A DNA stretch of 64,000 nt, from positions 186,001-250,000 of the forward strand of contig CAVSKZ010000002.1 in assembly GCA_963728835.1 (NCBI GenBank). Direction: 5' to 3'. The number at the start of each line of letters is the position of its first letter. Positions within the stretch are counted from its first letter, which is position 1. The stretch is from VRUE01 sp963728835. Lineage in GTDB: Bacteria; Actinomycetota; Thermoleophilia; Solirubrobacterales; 70-9. The position numbers and the translations under genes are program-made. This document shows, in pieces, positions 7,485 through 16,987 of this stretch. The notes beneath the pieces are model-generated. The model did no database searches, was not told where the DNA came from, and saw only the letters and a program-made list of their open reading frames with translations.

Positions 7485-9415
7485 CGCCGGGAAGGTTAGA
7501 CCAAATCGCGGCGGTAGCCCCGATAGCGCTGATCGTCGGCCTTGCCCTTGCCGGAGGCGGCTTTGAGGTGGGGCCTCGACACATCGCCGGCCTTGCGGTC
7601 TGGCTGGTCGTTGTTGCCCTGCTCGTATTCGGGGACACCTCCGCGACGCAGCTGAGACGCCCGTTCTACCTTGCCACCGGCTCGGTCCTGGGTCTGTCGC
7701 TTTTGTCCGCACTCTCATCCTTTTGGTCGGGCTCAGTCGAGCTGAGCGTTATCGAGGCAGACAGGGTGCTCGTCTACCTCGGCATCTTCCTTGCCGCCTT
7801 CCTCCTCGCCCAAACCGGCGAAAGGCGCCAACGTTTCGCTGAAGGCCTCGCCGTCTCGCTGGCGATCGTCGCCTTGCTGGGACTGGCCAGCCGGCTGATC
7901 CCGCACGTCCTGGAGGTTTCCGGCTCGCTGGGGACCGGGCCCAGGCTGCGCTACCCCCTCGGCTACTGGAACGCGAACGGGGCCGTTTTCGGCATCGGCA
8001 TCGCCCTGCTGCTCTGGTCGAGCCGGCAGGCGAGCACGGCGGTCGTCCGCTGGCTCTCGGCGGCGGCGATCCCGGCGCTGCTGCTGGCCCTCTACTTCAC
8101 CTATTCGCGCGGCGGCCTGCTTGCTCTGCTCGTCGGAGCCGGATGCCTGATCGCCCTCTCCCGCGACCGCCTCTGGCTTGCCTTGACGCTCGCCGTCGGC
8201 GCGATCGGAGCGCTTCCCGCGGTGCTCGCCGTGCAGGACCGCCGCGACCTCGCCGACAACCTCCCGACCCAGGCCGCGGTCGACCAGGGCGTCACCGTGC
8301 TGCTGATCCTGCTCGCCGGCATCGCCCTCGCGGTCCTCCTTTTCGCGGGCCTGCGGAGGTGGGAGCGGCAGGACGGGCTGCTGGCCGGCAGGGCGCTGGA
8401 GCTCTCCCGCCACCCGACCTTCCTGAAGGGCGTCGCCGCGTTCTTCGCGATCGCCGCGATCGCGGCGGCGGCAGCGGTCGGCGGGCGGGCCTGGGACCAG
8501 TTCTCCAGCTCCGACATCCAGTTCCCCGACCAGCCCGAGAAGCACTTCTCCCAGCTGAACGGCGCCGGCAGGAGCGACTTCTGGCGGGTCGCGAACGACA
8601 CCTTCGGCGAGGAGCCGCTGCTCGGCACCGGCGCCGGCACCTACGAGTTCGCCTGGGAGGAAAAGCGCTCGATCGAACTTCCGGTCCACGACGCCCACTC
8701 CCTCTACCTCGAGGCCTTCGCCGAGCTGGGAGTCCCGGGCGGCGTCCTCGTGCTCGTGCTGGTGGGCTCGATGCTCGCGGCCGGCTTCGCCGCCTGGCGG
8801 TACTCCCCATACCCCCAGCGCGAACGCTACGCGGCGCTCTTCGCGGCGATGCTCGCCCTCGCGGTCTGCGCCGCCTTCGACTGGTTCTGGGAGCTGGCCG
8901 GGATCGGCGCCATCTTCTTCCTCGCCGGCGGCGTCGCGGTCGCCGCCCGCTGCGCCCAGCTGAGCGCGATCGCGAGGGCCAGCAACGGGCACGCGGAGAA
9001 CCGTCGCTACGGGCTCGCCGTCGCCGGCATCGCCGTCGCCTGGGTGGCCGCGGTCGCCCTGGTGGGGCCCCTGCTGGTGGACCGGGAAATCGACGCCAGC
9101 CGCAGCTCCGCCGCCGAGGGGGACATCAGCGGCGCGATCGACCACGCCAAGCGCGCCCGGTCGATCGAGCCCTGGGCCGCGTCCCCCTACGTCCAGCTGG
9201 GCCTGCTGGCCGAGCTGCGGGGCGAATACGAGACGGCCGCGATCGAATTCAGCCACGCGATCAACCGCGAGAACCACAACTGGCAGTGGTTCTACCTGCG
9301 CTCCAAAGTCGGGCACGCGGCCGGGGACGAGGCGGCTGCGGCGGCGGACATGCGGCAGGCCAGAAAGCTCAACCCTCGCGCGGAGTGCCTGCGCGAAGGA
9401 TGGAATTGCGGGTGA
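7406..9415 (+). CDS. O-antigen ligase/polymerase-like membrane protein with C-terminal TPR segment
   Basis: A Wzy/WaaL-type polytopic membrane protein of about 670 residues. Roughly a dozen hydrophobic helices are followed by the periplasmic-loop signature GRSDFWRVANDTFGEEPLLGTGAGTYE and HDAHSLYLEAFAELG, which mark the O-antigen ligase family. The last ~110 residues form TPR-like helices (EGDISGAIDHAKRARSIEPWAASPY, partly quoted). The role is polymerisation of repeat units or ligation of the finished polymer outside the membrane. The start is uncertain: ATG at 7406 overlaps the divergent gene by 79 bp, while GTG at 7567 would cut into the first helix. It overlaps the sugar transferase gene by 4 bp. 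Confidence 0.8.
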   Translation: MRTEPTLTAGRGRGPRSGPDGGALQSSPGRLDQIAAVAPIALIVGLALAGGGFEVGPRHIAGLAVWLVVVALLVFGDTSATQLRRPFYLATGSVLGLSLLSALSSFWSGSVELSVIEADRVLVYLGIFLAAFLLAQTGERRQRFAEGLAVSLAIVALLGLASRLIPHVLEVSGSLGTGPRLRYPLGYWNANGAVFGIGIALLLWSSRQASTAVVRWLSAAAIPALLLALYFTYSRGGLLALLVGAGCLIALSRDRLWLALTLAVGAIGALPAVLAVQDRRDLADNLPTQAAVDQGVTVLLILLAGIALAVLLFAGLRRWERQDGLLAGRALELSRHPTFLKGVAAFFAIAAIAAAAAVGGRAWDQFSSSDIQFPDQPEKHFSQLNGAGRSDFWRVANDTFGEEPLLGTGAGTYEFAWEEKRSIELPVHDAHSLYLEAFAELGVPGGVLVLVLVGSMLAAGFAAWRYSPYPQRERYAALFAAMLALAVCAAFDWFWELAGIGAIFFLAGGVAVAARCAQLSAIARASNGHAENRRYGLAVAGIAVAWVAAVALVGPLLVDREIDASRSSAAEGDISGAIDHAKRARSIEPWAASPYVQLGLLAELRGEYETAAIEFSHAINRENHNWQWFYLRSKVGHAAGDEAAAAADMRQARKLNPRAECLREGWNCG

Positions 9416-10914
9416 GCGACGTGCCCCAACAGGCTCAAGGCACCGCAGACCGCAGACCGGCGACGCAGGCCGGAGTGCCCATCCAGCGTCCCGAGCAGAC
9501 CGAGATCGCCACCAGGCTCGGCCTCACCGGAGCGGGCGCCTCGCGGCGGCGCGGCCCGCTGCTGCGCCGCATGCTCGCGACGGGGGACTGGGCGGCGGTG
9601 ATCGGTGCGCTCTGCCTGGCGACCGCCCTAACCTCGACCACCGACGTCGCCGTTCTCTTCTGGGCCACCCTCTTCAGCCCCGTCTGGATCCTGATCCTGA
9701 AGCTGCACGGCCTCTACGACAACGACCACCGTCGCATCCGGCACAGCACCTTCGACGAGATGCCCTCGCTGCTCTCGGCCAGCGCCCTGGCCACGCTCGC
9801 CCTCGACGGCCTGCTCGCCCTCAGCCCGGTCGGCCCTCTCTCGCCGGAGAGCGCGATCCTGGTCGGCGTCGGCGGCCTGGCCGGGTGCTTCATCGCGCGA
9901 GCCGTGCTGCGCTTCTTCTGGCACCACCTGACGGGGGACGCGACCGGCGTCGTGATCGGCCCGGCGGCGGCGGCGGACGTCGTCGCACGCCGCGTCGCGA
10001 CGCATCCCGAGGCGCGCCTGCGGCTCGCCGGCTACCTCTCGCCCCCAGGCGAAGCGGCAGCCGCCGAGCTTCCCCGCCTGGGGTCGCTCGCCGACCTGGC
10101 GGCGGTTGCGCCGGCCTACTCGCTGGAGCGCGTGGTCGTGACCGGCCAGGAGATGAGCGAGCACGCGGCGGAGAAGCTGATCGAGGAGTGCAAGGCGGCC
10201 GGGCTGGGGTTGACCTTCCTGCCCCAGCACTACGGGCTGCTCGGACCGGGGATCGAGCTCAACCGGCTCGCCGAGCTGCCGGTGCTCGACTTCCGCTTCT
10301 CCGACCCGCCGCGCTCGACGATCGCGATGAAGCGTGCCATGGACGTCCTCGTCTCGGGGGCGTTGCTGGCGCTGATCTCACCGCTCCTGGCCGCGATCGC
10401 GGTCCTGATCGCGATCGACTCGGGATTGCCGGTCTTCTTCCGCCAGAGGCGGGCGGGCAAGGACGGCGTGCCGTTCACGGTGCTGAAGTTCCGCACCATG
10501 GTCACCGACGCGGAGGAGCGCCTGGGCGAGTTCGTCGACCTCGAGAAGCTCGACGAGCCCGCCTTCAAGATCCCCGACGACCCGCGCGTCACCCGTGCCG
10601 GCCGCTTTCTGCGCCGCACCAGCCTCGACGAGCTGCCCCAGCTGATCAACGTCCTCAGGGGCGACATGTCCCTGGTCGGCCCCCGCCCCGAGGAGGAGGC
10701 CGTCGTCGCGCTCTACGACCAGCGTCAGCGCATCCGCCTTGCAGTCAAGCCGGGCCTGACCGGCCCGATGCAGGTCTACGGCCGCGGCGACCTCACCTTC
10801 GAGGAGCGCCTGGCGATGGAGCGCGACTACCTCGACAACCTCTCGATCACCGGCGACCTCGCCCTCCTCCTGCGCACGCCCCGAGCGATCATCCGCGGCG
10901 ACGGCGCCTACTGA
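9412..10914 (+). CDS. Polyprenyl-phosphate sugar-1-phosphate transferase (exopolysaccharide initiating enzyme)
   Basis: A 500-residue membrane enzyme of the WbaP/CpsE/WcaJ type that starts repeat-unit synthesis by moving a sugar-1-phosphate from an NDP-sugar to undecaprenyl phosphate. The N-terminal half has about four membrane helices and a nucleotide-binding-like domain (VVIGPAAAADVVARR). The C-terminal catalytic domain shows KRAMDVLVSG, FRQRRAGKDG, FTVLKFRTM, RRTSLDELPQLINVL and MSLVGPRP, all hallmark motifs of the family. The GTG start at 9412 overlaps the ligase stop (GTGA); ATG at 9400 is an in-frame alternative. Which sugar it uses cannot be read from the sequence. Confidence 0.9.
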   Translation: MSDVPQQAQGTADRRPATQAGVPIQRPEQTEIATRLGLTGAGASRRRGPLLRRMLATGDWAAVIGALCLATALTSTTDVAVLFWATLFSPVWILILKLHGLYDNDHRRIRHSTFDEMPSLLSASALATLALDGLLALSPVGPLSPESAILVGVGGLAGCFIARAVLRFFWHHLTGDATGVVIGPAAAADVVARRVATHPEARLRLAGYLSPPGEAAAAELPRLGSLADLAAVAPAYSLERVVVTGQEMSEHAAEKLIEECKAAGLGLTFLPQHYGLLGPGIELNRLAELPVLDFRFSDPPRSTIAMKRAMDVLVSGALLALISPLLAAIAVLIAIDSGLPVFFRQRRAGKDGVPFTVLKFRTMVTDAEERLGEFVDLEKLDEPAFKIPDDPRVTRAGRFLRRTSLDELPQLINVLRGDMSLVGPRPEEEAVVALYDQRQRIRLAVKPGLTGPMQVYGRGDLTFEERLAMERDYLDNLSITGDLALLLRTPRAIIRGDGAY

Positions 10915-10924
10915 GAGGCAGGCC

Positions 10925-11812
10925 GTGCCGAGCCAGCTCGACCTCGAGGTCGTCATCGTCAGCCACGGCGCCGAGGATCTGCTGCGGCGCTGCCTGCGCT
11001 CGCTCGAAGAGCACCCCGCAGGCGGGGCGATGCGGGTCACAGTGGTCGACAGCGGCAGCGTCGACTCCACCCCCGACATGGTCGAGCGCGAGTTCGGAGC
11101 GGTGCGGCTGCTGCGGCGGGAGAACATCGGCTTCTCCGCCGCCAACAACGTCGTCCTGCGCGAGGACGAGGCGGCCGCGGTGCTGCTGCTCAACCCCGAC
11201 ACCGAGGTCTACGCCGGCACGCTCGACGCGGCGCTGGCGCGGCTGCGATCCGACGAGCGCATCGGCATGGTCGGCTGCAAGCTCGTGACCGAGTCCGGCG
11301 AGCTCGACCACGCCTGCAAGCGCTCCTTCCCGACTCCGCTCAGCGCCCTGGCCCACTTCACCGGGGTCGGGCGGGCCGGCGGCGCCTCCGCGGCGCTGAG
11401 CCAGTACCGGGCCACGCACCTCGGCGACGACGAGGCGGGCGAGGTCGACGCCGTCAACGGCGCCTTCATGCTCTGCCGCGCCGAGGCCGTGCGCGAGGTC
11501 GGCCTGCTCGACGAGGGCTACTGGCTCTACATGGAGGACCTCGACTGGTGCCGCCGCTTCTGGCAGGCGGGATGGAAGGTCTTCTACGAGCCGGCCGGCG
11601 TGGCGCTGCACGTGAAGGGCGGCTCCAGCGGCAAGCGCCGGCGCCCCAGACAGGAGATCGCCTTCCACCGCGGCATGGGCCGCTTCTACAGGCGCTTCGA
11701 CGCCCCCGAGCACAACCCGCTCGTCAACGCGGCGGTATACGCCGGGATCGGCGCGAAGCTCGCTGTCAGCCTCTCGCTCACCGGGGCGGCCCGGCTGCGC
11801 GGCTCAGGCTGA
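10925..11812 (+). CDS. Family 2 glycosyltransferase, rhamnosyltransferase-like
   Basis: A 295-residue GT-A enzyme. It begins LEVVIVSHGAEDLLRRCLRSL, has NIGFSAANNV and the metal-binding LLNPDTEV, then VNGAFMLCRAEAVREVGLLDE and YMEDLDWCRR, the pattern of WbbL-type rhamnosyl and related transferases. It likely adds one sugar of the repeat unit on the cytoplasmic face. The start is GTG at 10925, 10 bp after the sugar transferase stop, so it is in the same operon. A similar but more distant copy is at 21288. A dTDP-rhamnose donor is plausible because rmlABCD is in the same locus. Confidence 0.88.
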   Translation: MPSQLDLEVVIVSHGAEDLLRRCLRSLEEHPAGGAMRVTVVDSGSVDSTPDMVEREFGAVRLLRRENIGFSAANNVVLREDEAAAVLLLNPDTEVYAGTLDAALARLRSDERIGMVGCKLVTESGELDHACKRSFPTPLSALAHFTGVGRAGGASAALSQYRATHLGDDEAGEVDAVNGAFMLCRAEAVREVGLLDEGYWLYMEDLDWCRRFWQAGWKVFYEPAGVALHVKGGSSGKRRRPRQEIAFHRGMGRFYRRFDAPEHNPLVNAAVYAGIGAKLAVSLSLTGAARLRGSG

Positions 11813-12892
11813 GGCGACCAGCTTCTCCTCCGGGTCGGAGGCGACGAGGGCGTCGACGATCGTGCGGCTGGAACTGCCGTCGCCGAAGGGCTGGCGCCAG
11901 TCGACCCGCTCGACCGCGAGCATCGTCTCGGCGGCGGCGAGGATCCCGGCCTGCTCGACCCCGCCGAGCAGGCCGGCGCCGACGTCGATCGTCTCCGGGC
12001 GGTCGGTGTGGGTGCGCAGGACGACGCACGGCGAGCCGAGCACGCAGGCCTCCTCCTGCACCCCGCCCGAATCGGTCATCACCAGCCGCGCCCCCGCCTG
12101 CAGCGCCAGGAGCTCGCGAAAGGACTTCAGCGGCGCGAGCTCGATCTGGGGCGGCAGGTCGATGCCGAACCGCTGCATCCGCTCGCGGGTCCGCGGGTGA
12201 GCCGGGAAGAGGGCCTGGATGCCGAGATCCGAGGCCACCTGGGCCACCGCGGAGAGGATCGAGCGCAGGGTCTGCTCGCTGTCGACGTTCTCGGGCCGGT
12301 GCAGGGTGAGCAGGATCAGAGGCTCGCGATCGGCGATCGGCACGGCCCGGCGCGGCGCGTAGCGCAGGACCGCGTCGACGACAGTGTTCCCGCTCGGATC
12401 GTGGACGCGGCCCGGAACGGACTCGCCGGTCAGCACCGCGTGGGCGGTCGGCGTCGGCGGGAAGAGGTCGTCGGAGATGTGGTCGATCAGGCGCCTGTTG
12501 AGCTCCTCGGGCATGCGCATGTCGTAGCTGCGCAGGCCGGCCTCGACGTGGGCGACCCGGCGCAGCATCTTGGCCGCGGCGAGGGCTCCGGCGAGGCCCG
12601 AGTTGGTGTCGCCCTGGACGACGACGTGGGTGAGGCCCTCCCTCTCGATCGCGGCCTCGATCGCGGCGAGCATCTTCGCGGTCTGCTCGCCGTGCGCGCC
12701 GGAGCCGACGTCGAGGTTCAGGTCGGGCGGGGGAAGCTCCATCTCCTCGAAGAACTGGGCGTCCAGCTCCCAGTCGTAGTGCTGGTTGGTGTGGATCAGG
12801 TAGCGATCCAGGGAGCGCGAGTCGACCTCCTCGATCACCGTCGCCAGCTTGATGATCTCGGGACGCGTCCCGAGCACGATCCCGACCTTCAC
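11804..12892 (-). CDS. wecB: UDP-N-acetylglucosamine 2-epimerase (non-hydrolysing)
   Basis: A 362-residue enzyme interconverting UDP-GlcNAc and UDP-ManNAc. It starts VKVGIVLGTRPEIIKL and contains VVQGDTNS, HVEAGLRS, MPEELNRRLIDHISD, LTLHRPENVD, and MTDSGGVQEEA, all conserved in WecB/MnaA. The GTG start at 12892 overlaps the stop of the upstream glycosyltransferase by 4 bp. The stop at 11804 overlaps the convergent glycosyltransferase end by 9 bp. The product would feed ManNAc-type sugars into the polysaccharide; no dehydrogenase (wecC) is seen nearby. Confidence 0.93.
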   Translation of the reverse strand: MKVGIVLGTRPEIIKLATVIEEVDSRSLDRYLIHTNQHYDWELDAQFFEEMELPPPDLNLDVGSGAHGEQTAKMLAAIEAAIEREGLTHVVVQGDTNSGLAGALAAAKMLRRVAHVEAGLRSYDMRMPEELNRRLIDHISDDLFPPTPTAHAVLTGESVPGRVHDPSGNTVVDAVLRYAPRRAVPIADREPLILLTLHRPENVDSEQTLRSILSAVAQVASDLGIQALFPAHPRTRERMQRFGIDLPPQIELAPLKSFRELLALQAGARLVMTDSGGVQEEACVLGSPCVVLRTHTDRPETIDVGAGLLGGVEQAGILAAAETMLAVERVDWRQPFGDGSSSRTIVDALVASDPEEKLVASA

Positions 12893-14050
12893 GCCGCCAC
12901 CGACCCGGCCGAGAGAGCGCGGTCCATGCTCGCGAAGCGCTCCCGCCAGTCCTCCTCGTCGGCCACGCGCTTGCGCAGAGCCTGCGCGTCGAAGCTCCAG
13001 GCGCCGCTCTCGAGGTCCGCCAGGGCCTGGATCCACCCCTCGGCGCTGGACTCGAGCCGCACCGCGGGAGCGAAGCGCTCGCCCTGGTGAAGCGCGGTCG
13101 CCAGCACCGGGCGCCCGGCGATCAGCGCCTCGTAGAGCTTCAGGGGATCGGTGGCTTCGGTCAGCGGGCCGGGCCGGAACGGGATCATGCACAGCTGCGC
13201 GCCGGCGATCTCCTCCGGCACCTGCTCGGCGGCGACCGGGCCGGGGATCGAGACGTTCGGCATCTGCTTGAGGCGCGGCAGAGGCCTGCGCACCGGGCCC
13301 ACGATCCGCAGCTCGAGGTCCGGCCTCGCGGCGGCGACGGCGACGAGCAGGTCTTCGTCGAGCCACTCGTAGATCGCGCCCACGTAGAGGATCCTGCGCA
13401 GCTTGCCGGGCGCCTCGATCCGGTCGCCGAAGCGGGCGCCGTCGACCCCGTTGGCGACGTAGTGGACGTCCCCGCCGCGGACCTTCTGCGCCTTCTCCAC
13501 GAGTGCCTCGGCGGTGGCGAAGACCACGTCCGCCGAGCGCAGCAGGCTCGGCCTCTCCGGTCCGCAGGGCCGGGTGGACGTCCATGTCGTCGATGTCGTC
13601 GCAGAGGTCGAAGACCACGCGACCCCAGCTGCGGGAACGCAGCACGGCGAGGATCGCCGGGTGCGGCAGGTAGACCCAGGCGGTGCTCGTCGCGGTGTCG
13701 ACGCCCAGCCGGTCCAGCTGCCTTTCCAGCAGGCGCCGGTTGAGGCGATAGAACGGGGCGCCGAAGAGGGGCACGAAGCGCGGCTTCAGGACCTCCACCC
13801 CGGGCAGCAGCACCCCGGCGCTCTGCCCCGCCCGCTCGCCGCCCAGCCGGCGCAGGTCGCCGGGGCGGGGGTTGCGGGACCCCAGCGTGTCGACCCAGAT
13901 CGACCTGCCGAGCTCGGCCCGCCACCGGGCCACGTAGTGATGGCGCTGGACCAGGTGGTCAGCGCGCACGTTGCTGAAGATGATCGTGGTCTCGCCGTCG
14001 GGCACCTTGGTCCGCTCCCGCCGCTCATGGTCCGCAGCGCGGAGCGGCAT
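12889..14050 (-). CDS. GT4-like glycosyltransferase, frameshifted near 13561
   Basis: The N-terminal part (TTIIFSNVRADHLVQRHHYV ... VFDLCDDIDDMDVHPALR) and the C-terminal part (VVFATAEALVEKAQK ... YVGAIYEWLDEDLL ... DPLKLYEALIAGRPVLAT) are in different frames. Removing one base at 13561, the centre T of CGGTCCG, joins them as LRPERPSLLRSADVVFA over 387 codons. The reunited protein resembles GT-B glycosyltransferases of the 'glycosyltransferase family 1/4' group with the C-terminal sugar-nucleotide-binding E-x7-E region (LYEALIAG). The stop overlaps wecB by 4 bp. If the base is real the enzyme is inactive; the intact flanking coding suggests either sequence error or a very recent mutation. Confidence 0.75.
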
Positions 14051-14086
14051 TGTAGTGAGGGGCCCGAACGCGATCCCGGGCGGGGC

Positions 14087-15232
14087 CTAGCCGGGAGCGC
14101 TCTCGGGCACCGCCCTCGCGGGGGCCTCGAGGCGCCGACGCGGCCGCTCGCGAGGCCCGTTCAGGATCCTCCCGATCGCGGTGTAGCGGACGAGCACGGG
14201 ATAGGTCAGCAGCGAGAAGGCCAGCGACCCCGCGGTGAGCAGGAGGAACTGGGGCCCGGTGCCGAGGGCGGTCACGCTGATCAGCCCGAGGAGCCCGACC
14301 ATCGCCGGCATGTGCGAGAGGTAGATCCAGTAGGAGGAGTCGGCCATGTAGCGCAGGGCCGGGCGCGGGCGGCCGAGGTAGCGGTGGGCGAGGCCGACCA
14401 GGGCGATCAGGCTGGTCCAGGTTGCGACCGCGTAGACCAGCAGGCCGGCGCCGTGCACGAGCGGCTGGGTGCCGTGAACGGAGTTGTGGAAGGTGAAGAG
14501 GAGCGCCGCCGGCAGCGTCGCGGCGAGGGCGCAGGCCGTCCAGCGCCAGGCGTTCCTGCCGGCATGGACGACGAGGTCGCCGTGGGCGCGGAGGGTCGCC
14601 CCGAGGGCGAAGAAGAGAGCGTAGTAGGCGAGCACGGGCGGATTTGGGACGAAGGTGTCGGCTTCCGGCGTCGCCATCCAGATCTCCGCCGGCCAGATCA
14701 TCAAAGCCGTCGGCACGGCGAGGAGGGCGATCCCGCCCAGCGGGCTGGCGATCAGGTCGCGGAAGCGCTCCCCCCCTGCGCGCAGCAGGCCGGGGGCGAA
14801 CAGGTAGAGGGCGACGGCCACCCCGTCGAGGATCAGCAGGTACCAGAGGAACCAGAGGAAGCTCGGCTTGAAGGCGAAGGGGCTTCCCTCGGGAACGCCG
14901 GACTCGGCGGCCAGCACGATCCCCGTCCCCTGGGCCGCCAGCACCGTGAGCGGCACCAGCGTGACCAGTCCCAGAAGCAGGGGGACCACGATGCGCACGG
15001 TGCGGTTGCGCGCGGTTTCGCTCAATCCCTTGCGGCCGAGAAGCAGGACGAGGAAGAAGCCCGACATCGCGAAGAAGAGAGGCAGGCGGAAGACGTGGAC
15101 CACCCAGAAGATCACCGTCGCCCAGGCGCCGGGGTGGCCGTTGACCGCCATCAGGCCCGCGGCGTGAACGGGGACCAGCAGCAGCATCGTCGACGCACGC
15201 AAGGCGTCCATCGAGTGGATCCGCTCTGTCAC
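14087..15232 (-). CDS. Membrane acyltransferase (acyltransferase family 3)
   Basis: A 381-residue polytopic protein with about ten membrane helices. The N-terminus carries the family's RIHSMDALRASTMLLLVPVHA segment, in which the histidine is expected to take part in acyl transfer, and then LFFAMSGFFL. Such enzymes O-acetylate or otherwise acylate extracellular polysaccharides from the membrane. Near the C-terminus YWIYLSHMP is also typical. The GTG start at 15232 is preferred; ATG at 15211 is a second option. It is divergent from the 15263 membrane-protein gene with only 30 bp between, so the two promoters must overlap. Confidence 0.88.
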   Translation of the reverse strand: MTERIHSMDALRASTMLLLVPVHAAGLMAVNGHPGAWATVIFWVVHVFRLPLFFAMSGFFLVLLLGRKGLSETARNRTVRIVVPLLLGLVTLVPLTVLAAQGTGIVLAAESGVPEGSPFAFKPSFLWFLWYLLILDGVAVALYLFAPGLLRAGGERFRDLIASPLGGIALLAVPTALMIWPAEIWMATPEADTFVPNPPVLAYYALFFALGATLRAHGDLVVHAGRNAWRWTACALAATLPAALLFTFHNSVHGTQPLVHGAGLLVYAVATWTSLIALVGLAHRYLGRPRPALRYMADSSYWIYLSHMPAMVGLLGLISVTALGTGPQFLLLTAGSLAFSLLTYPVLVRYTAIGRILNGPRERPRRRLEAPARAVPESAPG

Positions 15233-15262
15233 GCGCCCAAGGGTATGTAGTCTGCGCGCGGT

Positions 15263-16987
15263 TTGACTGGGCGCCTCCGCAATCCCGACGTCGCCGGCTG
15301 GTTGCTGATGGCCGGGGCCGTCGGCGCCGCCGCCGGCCTCGTCTTCTGGCTCGAGCGCGGCCTGACCTACGGCTGGGACGAATACGTCTGGCTCGAGCAC
15401 GCCGGCCTGGTCGACGACCTGACCCTCTTCTTCCGTCCCTACGGCGGGCACCTGATCGCCTCCCCCTACTTCCTCTGGCGGGGGATGCTGGAGCTGTTCG
15501 GCGCGAGCTTCACCGCCTTCGCAGTCGTCCAGGTCGCCGGGCTCAGCCTCCTGGCCACCCTTCTCTACGTCTATGCGAAGCGCCGGGTCGGCCCGATCCT
15601 GGCGCTTGCGCCCGCGGTCGTGATGCTCTTCCTGGGCTCCGCCTGGGCCGTCCTCCTCGAGCCGATGATGGGCATCCAGTTCCTCGCCTCGCTGATCCCG
15701 GGGCTGGCAGCGATCCTGATGCTGGAACGGCGCGACCGGCTGGGCGACGCCGCCGCCTGCTGCCTGCTCTGCATCGCCCTCCTGGGCTTCAGCCAGGCCC
15801 TGCCGTTCCTCGTCGGCGCGATCGTCGTCGTCGCCCTGGACCCGAACTGGAAGCGGCGCCTCTGGGCCCTCGCCGTTCCCCTCGCCGCGTACGGGGCCTG
15901 GCGGATGTGGGCCTCCCAGTTCGGATCGACCGGCATCATCGTCTCCAACCTCCCCTTCCTGCCCGCGTACTTCGCCGACGCGCTGGCCGTCTTCACCAGT
16001 GCCGTCTTCGGCCTCTCCACCCTGATCGCGGGTGGCCCCTGGACGATGCTCCGCCTGCAGTCCTTCTCGCTCGGCTACCTCTCGGCGGGTGTGGTCTTCA
16101 CGGTGATCGAGGTACTCGCGATCGGGGTGGCGTTCTGGTTGCTGCGCCGTCGCGGGCCGATCCCGAAGACGTTCTGGCCGCCCCTCGCGATCCTGATCGC
16201 CTTCTGGATCGAGCTGGGAATCGTCCTCATACCGGGTCGCACCGCGGGGGAGTCGCGGTACCTCTACGCGGGGGTTCTCGTCCTGCTGCTGGTGGTCGTC
16301 GAGATGCTCCGCGGGGTGAGGACGACGCGGCTCACGGTGGCGGTCGCCCTGGCGCTGACCGGTGCCGCGGTCGCCGGCAACCTGGCCCGGTTCCACGAAG
16401 GCCGCCAGATCCTCAACGGGGTTCAGGAAGAAGCCCGGGCCTTCACGGCGGTGATGCAGCTCGCCGGGAAGCACGGGGACCAGGCGTTCACGCCAAACGT
16501 CGATGCCCCGTACCTCGCCTCGAATGCGCTCCAGATGAACACGGGTCCCTGGCTCGAAGTGGTGGATCGCTACGGCTCCTCCGCCAGCTCGATACCGCAG
16601 CTCCAGCGCCAGAGCGAGGAAATCCGCGAGAAGGCGGATGCGATCGCGGTCAAGACACTCCGGCTCCGGCTCCTCGGCGCGGCGGCGGAACCGGCGCGCC
16701 GATGCCGGCGAATCGACGGCGGCGCCGCCCCCACCCAGGTGGCCCTCCCCACAGGTGGAGCCGTGCTGAGGCCCGCCCGCGACTCCCAGGTCGCCCTGCG
16801 GCGATGGGCGGATGACTTCGCCGCCGGGCTGGGCGATGCGCGAGGGGGGCAAGCGGTGATCCTGCGCATTCCGGGCGACCCCAGCGACGTTCCGTGGCGG
16901 CTCAGCTTCGCCGGCGGCGGACCGGTCGAGGTCTGCTCGCTCCAGCGAGTGGCGAGCCGGCCCGGCGTTGGCTCAGAAAGGCGTTAG
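15263..16987 (+). CDS. Polytopic membrane protein, GT-C-like (paralogue of the gene at 3224)
   Basis: This 574-residue protein repeats the plan of the gene at 3224: an acidic first loop (WDEYVWLEHAGL), RPYGGHLIASPYFLW, many membrane helices to about residue 385, and a hydrophilic C-terminal domain containing GPWLEVVDRYGSS. The start is TTG at 15263. No named family is recognised; a GT-C-type glycosyltransferase acting outside the membrane is the best guess. Unlike its paralogue it has no adjacent polyprenyl-phosphate glycosyltransferase. Its last 15 bp overlap the convergent vapC remnant. Confidence 0.68.
   Translation: MTGRLRNPDVAGWLLMAGAVGAAAGLVFWLERGLTYGWDEYVWLEHAGLVDDLTLFFRPYGGHLIASPYFLWRGMLELFGASFTAFAVVQVAGLSLLATLLYVYAKRRVGPILALAPAVVMLFLGSAWAVLLEPMMGIQFLASLIPGLAAILMLERRDRLGDAAACCLLCIALLGFSQALPFLVGAIVVVALDPNWKRRLWALAVPLAAYGAWRMWASQFGSTGIIVSNLPFLPAYFADALAVFTSAVFGLSTLIAGGPWTMLRLQSFSLGYLSAGVVFTVIEVLAIGVAFWLLRRRGPIPKTFWPPLAILIAFWIELGIVLIPGRTAGESRYLYAGVLVLLLVVVEMLRGVRTTRLTVAVALALTGAAVAGNLARFHEGRQILNGVQEEARAFTAVMQLAGKHGDQAFTPNVDAPYLASNALQMNTGPWLEVVDRYGSSASSIPQLQRQSEEIREKADAIAVKTLRLRLLGAAAEPARRCRRIDGGAAPTQVALPTGGAVLRPARDSQVALRRWADDFAAGLGDARGGQAVILRIPGDPSDVPWRLSFAGGGPVEVCSLQRVASRPGVGSERR

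Noticed and set aside
11804..14050. Single 748-residue fusion of glycosyltransferase and epimerase
   Set aside because: The long frame arises from the one-base shift near 13561; wecB has its own GTG start with a 4-bp overlap, so they are two genes.
14087..16852. 921-residue minus-strand protein covering the 15263 membrane gene
   Set aside because: Only the part up to 15232 shows acyltransferase features; the rest is antisense to a well-formed membrane-protein gene with charged low-complexity translation.
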